A stretch of DNA of 64,000 nucleotides, from contig CM055745.1 in assembly GCA_029465975.1 (NCBI GenBank), forward strand, positions 9,276,203 to 9,340,202. Direction: 5' to 3'. The translations under genes were made by a program, and so were the position numbers. Shown here piece by piece: positions 38,654 to 50,516 of the stretch (position 1 is the stretch's first letter; each line of letters starts with the position of its first letter). The DNA comes from Dallia pectoralis (Eukaryota; Chordata; Actinopteri; Esociformes; Umbridae). The notes under the pieces are model-generated. The model was not told the origin of the DNA. It did not search any database and saw only the letters and a program-made list of their open reading frames with translations.

Positions 38654-38692
38654 TCTCTAGTGGTGATATGCATACAGTCAATTGCATTAACC
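38654..38692. repeat. remnant of the 61-bp minisatellite
   Basis: CTCTCTAGTGGTGATATGCA followed by TACAGTCAATTGCATTAA is the continuation of the array broken at about 36,778. The region from 38,693 to 39,469 holds nothing I can name, apart from an AGGGCTGTGCAAT start resembling a hAT terminus. Confidence 0.85.
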
Positions 38693-39469
38693 AACTAGGC
38701 TAGGGCTGTGCAATTATTGAATTTAGATTTCCTGTTTCTATTATGCCCTCCGGCGATTATGGAAACGAAACCATCAAGCTAAAACGCTTGTTATGCCACA
38801 TTCAGTTTTGTCTTTTTAAAAACCACGTGCCATTTTTCTTTACAACTGTGCTTTCACTCCTCTATAATGAATACATCATCCTATATAATGGTTATTCTTC
38901 TACACAGGGTGGTCCCATCCTCCTTCCAGTATGGGTTTATCTGTAGAGTTAAGAACCAAACTGGGTTTTAGCATGGCCTGATTCCCAAATCATTTGTGGA
39001 GATACGAACCTAACCTCTCCATCTCATGTATCCAAGTTCTTTGTGTATGGTGCGTCAGACGCCCTATCTTGCAAAGATTTTATCGCGCCTTCTGCTCAAT
39101 CGTGTAACATCAACAGTGGTATTGTGTGTTTAAAACATTACTGGAGCCTTACTCGAGTCTGAATATCTTATACATGTTTTATTGATTATACAGTGCAGAT
39201 ATGATTATACGAGCCATTGAAGAGTACATTTTATATGAAATGCAAAATAATGCAACTTGAAAGTCCTATTAGTGGAGCCCCCCCTCTATGACTATTTTAT
39301 AGCCTTTTATGACAGGTCAAATCACCAATGGTGCCAGCAACCTTTCTTCAAATGTCTCCTACTTTAGCCTTCAGTAGAGTTTAAGATGCTTTTTAGTTAT
39401 GCTACCGTGAAGACTAAAACCCAAGGTTCTATATTTGTGCATCAGGACAGTTTTTCCGCTGGCTGTCAT

Positions 39470-39870
39470 TCTCCAGCATCTTGACACACTGTGCCAGAAT
39501 TCTGTTTGTGGACTTTAGCTCGGCTTTCAACAGGCATGTGAGGTCGGGGAAACACCTGTCTGACCCCCTGACCATCAGCACCGGCTCACCTCAAGGTTGT
39601 CTTCTCTTCTCTCTGTACACCAACAACTGCATATCCAGTCAACACTCTGTCAAACTTCTGAAGTTTGCAAATGACACCACCCTCATTGGTCTAATCTCTG
39701 ATGGGGATGAAACCGTCTTCATGGGGGAAATTGTCCAAGTGGTGTCCTGGTGCCGTCTTAATAACTTGGAGCTCAATGCTTAAACAACAGTGGATATGAG
39801 ATTGGATTTCAAGTGAAGCCCAGCTGATTTTTCTCCCATTTGTCCTGGAGGGCTCCCCTGTAAAAACACA
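39470..39870 (+). pseudogene. LINE reverse transcriptase fragment
   Basis: Open from 39,481 to 39,783. It encodes the palm of a non-LTR reverse transcriptase: LFVDFSSAFN (motif A), ISTGSPQGC (motif B), and a motif C reading FANDTT instead of FADD, so the first catalytic Asp is Asn. This is followed by VVSWCRLNNLELNA. Residues between motifs A and B are deleted. An L2/CR1-like or Rex-like fish LINE is likely. Inactive. Confidence 0.85.
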
Positions 39871-40136
39871 GTGAACCCAGGAACATAGGCTGAACATAAC
39901 CTCACTAAGACTGCCAACGTCCATGATGGTTAATCCTACACTGCCATCATTGAGTCCACTCTGACCTCCATCACGGTCTGGTACGTTGTATTGGAGATTT
40001 TGGCATATGTACTCATGTGATCAGTTAGTATCAATATGTTTATCACACTCATACATTAATCATTATGGTACTACTCATGTGATCAATTAATATCAATATG
40101 TTAATCACACTAATCAGTATGATAATTTGTATAATC

Positions 40137-40818
40137 GTCAGTATACAGTATGTGTGTCCTACACAGTCACCAGCATACAGTATGTGTGTCCTACACAGTC
40201 ACCAGTATACAGTATGTGTCCTACACAGTCACCAGTATACAGTATGTGTCCTACACAGTCACCAGTATACAGTATGTGTCCTACACAGTCACCAATATAC
40301 AGTATGTGTCCTACACAGTCACCAGTATACAGTATGTGTCCTACACAGTCACCAGTATACAGTATGTGTCCTACACAGTCACCAGTATACAGTATGTGTC
40401 CTACACAGTCACCAGTATACAGTATGTGTCCTACACAGTCACCAATATACAGTATGTGTCCTACACAGTCACCAGTATACAGTATGTGTCCTACACAGTC
40501 ACCAGTATACAGTATGTGTCCTACACAGTCACCAGCATACAGTATGTGTGTCTTACAGTCACCAATATACAGTATGTGTCCTACACAGTCACCAGTATAC
40601 AGTATGTGTCCTACACAGTCACCAGTATACAGTATGTGTCCTACACAGTCACCAGCATACAGTATGTGTGTCTTACAGTCACCAGTATACAGTATGTGTC
40701 CTACACAGTCACCAGTATACAGTATGTGTCCTACACAGTCACCAGTATACAGTGTGTGTGTCTTACAGTCACCAGCATACAGTATGTGTCCTACACAGTC
40801 ACCAGTATACAGTATGTC
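40137..40818. repeat. 30-bp minisatellite (array A', inverted relative to 685-4,478)
   Basis: About 23 copies of a 30-bp unit with TCACCAGTATACAGTATGTG, the reverse complement of the array A unit with C-to-T type differences and a short, constant CA part. The flank 39,986-40,136 matches the flank of array A at about 4,490-4,566 and 5,204-5,225 in inverse orientation. Confidence 0.95.
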
Positions 40819-40956
40819 CAACATTGAGGGAAAGCAGATGCACTATTAGGCTTGGAGCCTAGTGGCCCTGTGAGCTTTTCAAGGCCAGAGACATCATTGA
40901 TTTATTGCGATGGTTTAACTGGGTAAATTCCTGAACGATGAGAAGTGGTGGCGGCC

Positions 40957-41733
40957 CGGTACCACCGTTGTTTATGGCCCGGTACCACCGTTGTTTATGG
41001 CCTGGTACCACCGTTGTTTATGGCCCGGTACCACCGTTGTTTATGGCCCGGTGCCACCGTTGTTTATGGCCCGGTGCCACCGTTGTTTATGGCCCGGTGC
41101 CACAGTTGTTTATGGCCCGGTGCCACCGTTGTTTATGGCCCGGTGCCACCGTTGTTTATGGCCCGGTACCACCGTTGTTTATGGCCCGGTACCACCGTTG
41201 TTTATGGCCCGGTACCACCGTTGTTTATGGCCCGGTACCACCGTTGTTTATGGCCCGGTACCACCGTTGTTTATGGCCCGGTGCCACCGTTGTTTATGGC
41301 CCGGTGCCACCGTTGTTTATGGCCCGGTGCCACCGTTGTTTATGGCCCGGTGCCACCGTTGTTTATGGCCCGGTGCCACCGTTGTTTATGGCCCGGTGCC
41401 ACCGTTGTTTATGGCCCGGTGCCACCGTTGTTTATGGCCCGGTGCCACCGTTGTTTATGGCCCGGTGCCACCGTTGTTTATGGCCCGGTACCACCGTTGT
41501 TTATGGCCCGGTACCACCGTTGTTTATGGCCCGGTACCACCGTTGTTTATGGCCCGGTACCACAGTTGTTTATGGCCCGGTACCACCGTTGTTTATGGCC
41601 CGGTACCACCGTTGTTTATGGCCCGGTACCACCGTTGTTTATGGCCCGGTACCACCGTTGTTTATTGCCCGGTACCACCGTTGTTTATGGCCCGGTACCA
41701 CCGTTGTTTATGGCCCGGTACCACCGTTGTTTT
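40957..41733. repeat. 23-bp minisatellite
   Basis: About 34 copies of CCACCGTTGTTTATGGCCCGG plus TA or TG. GGTACC and GGTGCC variants come in runs (TA, then TG, then TA, then TG, then TA), indicating block-wise amplification. Open frames in three phases are artefacts. Confidence 0.95.
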
Positions 41734-41999
41734 ATAACGATGGTGGCGGATCAAAGAAGGTCTGCCCAAATTCCAGAATGATAAGAGATGATGGCAGATC
41801 AAAGAAGATCCGCCCAAAGAATTACCATAGTGGGAGGGCCAGGTGTTATTATACAAGAAGAAAGTACTGCAGAAATATGAGGGTCTGAGAAATCAGTTGT
41901 TCTGCAGACCTACTCGGCTTTGTGATTTTTCATTAAAGTCTTTGGATTCACAAGTTCCAGAGTCTTTGCATCTTTTTTGACTGAGATCTGAAGTTCTCC

Positions 42000-42690
42000 A
42001 CAACAGTTGCAGCCACTGTCAAGGATAAAGACAGTCTGCAGTCAGATTTTAAGAAGGTGGAACTTAAAAATGTATCTTGTAATTAACACTAGCAAAAAAT
42101 AAATGCATGGTGCTTTCAAATCCTGTCAGATGATTTCACCGGACTTACTTATAATATATTCCAGTCCCTTCATGCAAATACATTGGAATTTGGATTGACA
42201 GTAACCATTCATTTAAGAAACATATCAATGAGCTTGTTAAAAAGTTTAAGTGTAAAGCTGTTTTTTTTTTTTTCAGAAACACATCTTGCTTTTCTTTGGT
42301 GAACAGGAGTCAAATAGTTCAGTCAACTTTCTGGCCTGTGTTGGACTATGGTGATACAATATACCAAAGTGCATCTTCTTATACTGTAAAGTTGCTTGAC
42401 TCTGTCTGTCATAGTGCCCTGCATTATAACACTTTAGGCAGTTATATTACTCATCACTGCATTTTATACCAGAAAGTTGGACCTCCTTAACCGAGCGTAG
42501 ATCATTACTCTATGTTTCTTTATAACGCTCTATCCCACAGGCTTCCAGTATACTTGACATCACTGTTGACATCTAGATTGTCTGGATTCAGTAGTAGATG
42601 CCAGAGATTGATAGTTTTAAAGACACCTTTGGAGTTGGGTAGCTCCGACTTCTCTTTAAAGCACCTCAGCTGTGATATCCATGGGTAAAT
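42000..42690 (+). pseudogene. LINE reverse transcriptase C-terminal fragment
   Basis: Across frames one can read NKCMVLSNP-like text, IHWNLDWQ/YLGIWIDS-like text, then NRSQIVQSTFWPVLDYGDTI and YTVKLLDSVCHSALHY (42,296-42,470), and a tail with YNALSHRLPVYLTSLL. This is the thumb and C-terminal part typical of fish non-LTR retrotransposons. Several stops and frameshifts. It ends next to the LTR-like repeat at 42,721. Confidence 0.7.
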
Positions 42691-42720
42691 TTAAAAAAGT
42701 GATGTAAGAAATTTAAAGAA

Positions 42721-45700
42721 ATTTAAAGGGAAGACAGAGACTGTAGTTTCTTTTAATAATGAAAATGTATTTATTCAAGATTCATGAACCTGGATTTATT
42801 TACATGTCATGTCAACAATGCTCAACCATTACTAGGTTAAACTCTGCTATATATACGTCCAGTATAAACCCTCCCTCTATATATACGTGTCCAGTATAAA
42901 CCCTCCCTCTATATATACGTGTCCAGTATAAACCCTCCCTCTATATATACGTCCAGTATAAACCCTCCCTCTATATATATGTCCAGTATAAACCCTCCCT
43001 CTATATATACGTCCAGTATAAACCCTCCCTCTATATATACGTCCAGTATAAACCCTCCCTCTATATATACGTCCAGTATAAACCCTCCCTCTATATATAC
43101 GTCCAGTATAAACCCTCCCTCTATATATACGTCCAGTATAAACCCTCCCTCTATATATACGTCCAGTATAAACCCTCCCTCTATATATACGTCCAGTATA
43201 AACCCTCCCTCTATATATACGTGTCCAGTATAAACCCTCCCTCTATATATACGTGTCCAGTATAAACCCTCCCTCTATATATACGTCCAGTATAAACCCT
43301 CCCTCTATATATACACGTGTCCAGTATAAACCCTCCCTCTATATATACGTGTCCAGTATAAACCCTCCCTCTATATATACGTGTCCAGTATAAACCCTCC
43401 CTCTATATATACATGTCCAGTATAAACCCTCCCTCTATATATACGTGTCCAGTATAAACCCTCCCTCTATATATACGTGTCCAGTATAAACCCTCCCTCT
43501 ATATATACGTGTCCAGTATAAACCCTCCCTCTATATATACGTGTCCAGTATAAACCCTCCCTCTATATATACGTGTCCAGTATAAACCCTCCCTCTATAT
43601 ATACGTGTCCAGTATAAACCCTCCCTCTATATATACGTGTCCAGTATAAACCCTCCCTCTATATATACGTGTCCAGTATAAACCCTCCCTCTATATAAAC
43701 GTGTCCAGTATAAACCCTCCCTCTATATATACGTGTCCAGTATAAACCCTCCCTCTATATATACGTGTCCAGTATAAACCCTCCCTCTATATATACGTGT
43801 CCAGTATAAACCCTCCCTCTATATATACGTGTCCAGTATAAACCCTCCCTCTATATATACGTGTCCAGTATAAACCCTCCCTCTATATATACGTGTCCAG
43901 TATAAACCCTCCCTCTATATATACGTGTCCAGTATAAACCCTCCCTCTATATATACGTGTCCAGTATAAACCCTCCCTCTATATATACGTGTCCAGTATA
44001 AACCCTCCCTCTATATATACGTGTCCAGTATAAACCCTCCCTCTATATATACGTGTCCAGTATAAACCCTCCCTCTATATATACGTGTCCAGTATAAACC
44101 CTCCCTCTATATATACGTGTCCAGTATAAACCCTCCCTCTATATATACGTGTCCAGTATAAACCCTCCCTCTATATATACGTGTCCAGTATAAACCCTCC
44201 CTCTATATATAGGTGTCCAGTATAAACCCTCCCTCTATATATAGGTGTCCAGTATAAACCCTCCCTCTATATATACGTGTCCAGTATAAACCCTCCCTCT
44301 ATATATACGTGTCCAGTATAAACCCTCCCTCTATATATACGTGTCCAGTACAAACCCTCCCTCTATATATACGTGTCCAGTACAAACCCTCCCTCTATAT
44401 ATACGTGTCCAGTATAAACCCTCCCTCTATATATACGTGTCCAGTATAAACCCTCCCTCTATATATACGTGTCCAGTATAAACCCTCCCTCTATATATAC
44501 GTGTCCAGTATAAACCCTCCCTCTATATATACGTGTCCAGTATAAACCCTCCCTCTATATATACGTGTCCAGTATAAACCCTCCCTCTATATAAACGTGT
44601 CCAGTATAAACCCTCCCTCTATATATACACGTGTCCAGTATAAACCCTCCCTCTATATATACGTGTCCAGTATAAACCCTCCCTCTATATATACGTGTCC
44701 AGTATAAACCCTCCTCTATATATACGTGTCCAGTATAAACCCTCCCTCTATATATACGTGTCCAGTATAAACCCTCCCTCTATATATACGTGTCCAGTAT
44801 AAACCCTCCTCTATATATACGTGTCCAGTATAAACCCTCCCTCTATATATACGTGTCCAGTATAAACCCTCCCTCTATATATACGTGTCCAGTATAAACC
44901 CTCCCTCTATATATACGTGTCCAGTATAAACCCTCCCTCTATATATACGTGTCCAGTATAAACCCTCCCTCTATATATACGTGTCCAGTATAAACCCTCC
45001 CTCTATATATACGTGTCCAGTATAAACCCTCCTCTATATATACGTGTCCAGTATAAACCCTCCCTCTATATATACACGTGTCCAGTATAAACCCTCCCTC
45101 TATATATACACGTGTCCAGTATAAACCCTCCTCTATATATACACGTGTCCAGTATAAACCCTCCCTCTATATATACACGTGTCCAGTATAAACCCTCCCT
45201 CTATATATACACGTGTCCAGTATAAACCCTCCTCTATATATACACGTGTCCAGTATAAACCCTCCCTCTATATATACACGTGTCCAGTATAAACCCTCCT
45301 CTATATATACACGTGTCCAGTATAAACCTCCCTCTATATATACACGTGTCCAGTATAAACCTCCTCTATATATACACGTGTCCAGTATAAACCTCCTCTA
45401 TATATACACGTGTCCAGTATAAACCCTCCCTCTATATATACACGTGTCCAGTATAAACCCTCCCTCTATATATACACGTGTCCAGTATAAACCCCAGTCC
45501 CCCTCTATATATACACGTGTCCAGTATACACCCCCCCTCTCTATATACACGTGTCCAGTATAAACCCTCCCTCTATATATACACGTGTCCAGTATAAACC
45601 CTCCCTCTATATATACACGTGTCCAGTATAAACCCTCCCTCTATATATACACGTGTCCAGTATAAACCCTCCCTCTATATATACACGTGTCCAGTATAAA

Positions 45701-48700
45701 CCCTCCTCTATATATACACGTGTCCAGTATAAACCCTCCCTCTATATATACACGTGTCCAGTATAAACCCTCCCTCTATATATACGTGTCCAGTATAAAC
45801 CCTCCCTCTATATATACACGTGTCCAGTATAAACCCTCCCTCTATATATACACGTGTCCAGTATAAACCCTCCCTCTATATATACGTGTCCAGTATAAAC
45901 CCTCCCTCTATATATACGTGTCCAGTATAAACCCTCCCTCTATATATACGTGTCCAGTATAAACCTCCCTCTATATATACGTGTCCAGTATAAACCCTCC
46001 CTCTATATATACGTGTCCAGTATAAACCCTCCCTCTATATAAACGTGTCCAGTATAAACCCTCCCTCTATATATACGTGTCCAGTATAAACCCTCCCTCT
46101 ATATATACGTGTCCAGTATAAACCCTCCCTCTATATATACGTGTCCAGTATAAACCCTCCCTCTATATATACGTGTCCAGTATAAACCCTCCTCTATATA
46201 TACGTGTCCAGTATAAACCCTCCCTCTATATATACGTGTCCAGTATAAACCCCCCTCTATATATACGTGTCCAGTATAAACCCTCCCTCTATATATACGT
46301 GTCCAGTATAAACCCTCCCTCTATATATACGTGTCCAGTATAAACCCTCCCTCTATATATACGTGTCCAGTATAAACCCTCCCTCTATATATACGTGTCC
46401 AGTATAAACCCTCCCTCTATATATACGTGTCCAGTATAAACCCTCCCTCTATATATACGTGTCCAGTATAAACCCTCCCTCTATATATACGTGTCCAGTA
46501 TAAACCCTCCCTCTATATATACGTGTCCAGTATAAACCCTCCCTCTATATATAGGTGTCCAGTATAAACCCTCCCTCTATATATAGGTGTCCAGTATAAA
46601 CCCTCCCTCTATATATACGTGTCCAGTATAAACCCTCCCTCTATATATACGTGTCCAGTATAAACCCTCCCTCTATATATACGTGTCCAGTACAAACCCT
46701 CCCTCTATATATACGTGTCCAGTACAAACCCTCCCTCTATATATACGTGTCCAGTATAAACCCTCCCTCTATATATACGTGTCCAGTATAAACCCTCCCT
46801 CTATATATACGTGTCCAGTATAAACCCTCCCTCTATATATACGTGTCCAGTATAAACCCTCCCTCTATATATACGTGTCCAGTATAAACCCTCCCTCTAT
46901 ATATACGTGTCCAGTATAAACCCTCCTCTATATAAACGTGTCCAGTATAAACCCTCCCTCTATATATACACGTGTCCAGTATAAACCCTCCCTCTATATA
47001 TACGTGTCCAGTATAAACCCTCCCTCTATATATACGTGTCCAGTATAAACCCTCCCTCTATATATACGTGTCCAGTATAAACCCTCCCTCTATATATACG
47101 TGTCCAGTATAAACCCTCCCTCTATATATACGTGTCCAGTATAAACCCTCCCTCTATATATACGTGTCCAGTATAAACCCTCCCTCTATATATACGTGTC
47201 CAGTATAAACCCTCCCTCTATATATACGTGTCCAGTATAAACCCTCCCTCTATATATACGTGTCCAGTATAAACCCTCCCTCTATATATACGTGTCCAGT
47301 ATAAACCCTCCCTCTATATATACGTGTCCAGTATAAACCCTCCCTCTATATATACGTGTCCAGTATAAACCCTCCCTCTATATATACACGTGTCCAGTAT
47401 AAACCCTCCCTCTATATATACACGTGTCCAGTATAAACCCTCACCTCTATATATACACGTGTCCAGTATAAACCCTCCCTCTATATATACACGTGTCCAG
47501 TATAAACCCTCCTCTATATATACACGTGTCCAGTATAAACCCTCCTCTATATATACACGTGTCCAGTATAAACCCTCCCTCTATATATACACGTGTCCAG
47601 TATAAACCCTCCTCTCTATATATACACGTGTCCAGTATAAACCCTCCCTCTATATATACACGTGTCCAGTATAAACCCTCCTCTATATATACACGTGTCC
47701 AGTATAAACCCTCCTCTATATATACACGTGTCCAGTATAAACCCTCCCTCTATATATACACGTGTCCAGTATAAACCCTCCCTCTATATATACACGTGTC
47801 CAGTATAAACCCTCCCTCTATATATACACGTGTCCAGTATAAACCCTCCCTCTATATATACACGTGTCCAGTATAAACCCTCCCTCTATATATACACGTG
47901 TCCAGTATAAACCCTCCCTCTATATATACACGTGTCCAGTATAAACCCTCCCTCTATATATACACGTGTCCAGTATAAACCCTCCCTCTATATATACACG
48001 TGTCCAGTATAAACCCTCCCTCTATATATACACGTGTCCAGTATAAACCCTCCCTCTATATATACACGTGTCCAGTATAAACCCTCCCTCTATATATACA
48101 CGTGTCCAGTATAAACCCTCCCTCTATATATACACGTGTCCAGTATAAACCCTCCTCTATATATACACGTGTCCAGTATAAACCCTCCCTCTATATATAC
48201 ACGTGTCCAGTATAAACCCTCCTCTATATATACACGTGTCCAGTATAAACCCTCCCTCTATATATACACGTGTCCAGTATAAACCCTCCTCTATATATAC
48301 ACGTGTCCAGTATAAACCCTCCCTCTATATATACGTGTCCAGTATAAACCCTCCCTCTATATATACGTGTCCAGTATAAACCCTCCCTCTATATATACGT
48401 GTCCAGTATAAACCCTCCCTCTATATATACGTGTCAGTATAAACCCTCCCTCTATATATACGTGTCCAGTATAAACCCTCCCTCTATATATACGTGTCCA
48501 GTATAAACCCTCCCTCTATATATACGTGTCCAGTATAAACCCTCCCTCTATATATACGTGTCCAGTATAAACCCTCCCTCTATATATACGTGTCCAGTAT
48601 AAACCCTCCCTCTATATATACGTGTCCAGTATAAACCCTCCCTCTATATATACGTGTCCAGTATAAACCCTCCCTCTATATATACGTGTCCAGTACAAAC

Positions 48701-49472
48701 CCTCCCTCTATATATACGTGTCCAGTATAAACCCTCCCTCTATATATACGTGTCCAGTATAAACCCTCCCTCTATATATACGTCCAGTATAAACCCTCCC
48801 TCTATATATACACGTGTCCAGTATAAACCCTCCCTCTATATATACACGTGTCCAGTATAAACCCTCCCTCTATATACACGTGTCCAGTATAAACCCTCCC
48901 TCTATATACACGTGTCCAGTATAAACCCTCCCTCTATATATACGTCCAGTATAAACCCTCCCTCTATATATACGTATCCAGTATAAACCCTCCCTCTATA
49001 TATACGTATCCAGTATAAACCCTCCCTCTATATATACGTGTCCAGTATAAACCCTCCCTCTATATATACGTATCCAGTATAAACCCTCCCTCTATATATA
49101 CGTGTCCAGTATAAACCCTCCCTCTATATATACGTGTCCAGTATAAACCCTCCCTCTATATATACGTCCAGTATAAACCCTCCCTCTATATATACGTGTC
49201 CAGTATAAACCCTCCCTCTCCCGTACAGGTTGTGATGCATTTAAAGCCCATGTTATTCTATCCTCCTCGTACATGTTATTAACTCTGGAGTCCATCTTAT
49301 CTGGAAACCATAAAGTCTACATGGCTCAGTCAAAACACATCCTGCACCTGGGAGAGGACATGAGACTTCCCATGGGAACTGAACAGTTATTTACAGCAGA
49401 ACCATTCAGATTAGACAATAATACATACTTATAAAGATTTGAATATAACATAATATTGAAAATTCCACCACA
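42721..49472 (-). mobile_element. LTR-like repeat with hugely expanded internal minisatellite, copy 2
   Basis: Left flank ATTTAAAGGGAAGACAGAGA and right flank CCCGTACAGGTTGTGATGCA match copy 1 at 26,321-27,565. On the minus strand the right terminus reads TGTGGTGGAATTTTCAATAT and is preceded by AAAAGGAGGGAA, a polypurine tract as expected just upstream of a 3' LTR. The internal array is 6.4 kb against 0.85 kb in copy 1. The left terminus is eroded. Confidence 0.7.
42850..49220. repeat. 30/32/34-bp minisatellite, about 200 copies
   Basis: The unit CCCTCCCTCTATATATAC is followed by GTCC, GTGTCC or ACGTGTCC and AGTATAAA. The 30-bp form dominates the left edge, the 32-bp form the middle, and the 34-bp form about 45,060-45,850 and 47,380-48,310. 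Markers such as AGGTGTCC and CAGTACAAACC recur 2,342 bp apart, showing an internal long duplication. Confidence 0.97.
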
Positions 49473-49484
49473 TTCCCTCCTTTT
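49473..49484 (-). other. polypurine tract next to the LTR-like repeat
   Basis: Forward TTCCCTCCTTTT is AAAAGGAGGGAA on the minus strand and directly abuts the LTR start TGTGGTGG. It marks the priming site of plus-strand synthesis in retroelements and sets the orientation. Confidence 0.55.
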
Positions 49485-49544
49485 GAGACCATGTCTCAAC
49501 AATTATAAGTTTCAATAAGAATCAGTCACATATATTTTCAACCA

Positions 49545-50157
49545 GTCACAAAACTTAGATAAATGAACTTTTCAATAAAAAAAATAGATGCAGTAGCAGC
49601 ATTTAATTACAACATCCGAAAACCTTTAAATAAATAATTTCTTGCGGCTCTTAGAATATACTTTGACGAGTGTTATGATGCATTTTGGAGAATAAATCTC
49701 AAAATTTGAAAAAGCTATTTCAGAAAAAGAGCGTTTTCAGCTTTACTTAATTTCCAATAAATCAACAATTCATTTTTGATGAAAGTTATTTCTTGTGGCT
49801 ATTAGATGGCACTATGGAGAGTGTATTGATGCATTTTGGGATAAGTATTTAAACATTTGAAAAAGCTTTTTTTTTTGTTTAAATATCTGTAATCTATATT
49901 ATACTTAGTGCATCTCTGGGTGTTGCACTTTTACGTTGGTCCCTAACTACTCTGTTTTTCGAGCGCTACAGTATTTTCTATCCGTTCTTCCGACTCGGCA
50001 GTCAGCCCGAAGAAAGACCGCTGTGCTGTATCCCCGGACCTGGCGAATGTGTGAAAATAAAATTATCTTTACCGCGGTTCCACAACAACAACACTATGTT
50101 GCCCGCGCTCGCGCCTGCCTATTAATCGGCTTTATATACTTGAATGTCGGCCAAAGC
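49545..50157. mobile_element. hAT MITE fragment, related to 60,639-61,512
   Basis: Shares AATGAACTTTTCAATAAAAA, ATGATGCATTTTGG, TGGTCCCTAACTACTC and TTAATCGGCTTTATATACTT with the complete MITE at 60,639, in the same order. Both terminal repeats are missing or degraded. Confidence 0.75.
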
Positions 50158-50458
50158 TGATTATGTAAAAAACACAAAAAAACGGTCGACCCCAAGTTCC
50201 CGGGGCACACATGCAAATGGGACCTCAGTCTCAATGTGTCTCCCTGGATAAATAAAAGTAAAGTATATACATTTATTGTCTGACTGTGGTTCAGGAATAG
50301 TAGTAACAAAAAATGTAGCAGCCTTTCAATGCTGATGAATTGTGATTGCGTTCTCACTCAAGATTTGCATACCGTAGATTTTTACAGGAAGGACATGATT
50401 GGATATCTGTTATTGTATTTGTTAGGCTAACCTCGGTTTATCCTTTTTCACATTTCAG

Positions 50459-50516
50459 AATTTTTTTCATTCTGCGGTAGCACAGGGCGGAGGTTGAAAC
50501 TGGGAAGCCAAGACGA
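50459..50516 (+). other. 5' UTR part of the large exon, with splice acceptor
   Basis: A pyrimidine-rich tract and CATTTCAG at 50,451-50,458 form a good acceptor. The exon then has an in-frame TAG 36 bases upstream of the first ATG, at 50,478-50,480, so translation cannot start further 5' in this exon. An alternative acceptor (GTAGCACAG) is possible near 50,485. Confidence 0.55.

Noticed and set aside
40098..41888. Open frames of 220-316 codons
   Set aside because: They arise from the stop-free 30-bp and 23-bp tandem units and occur in several frames at once.
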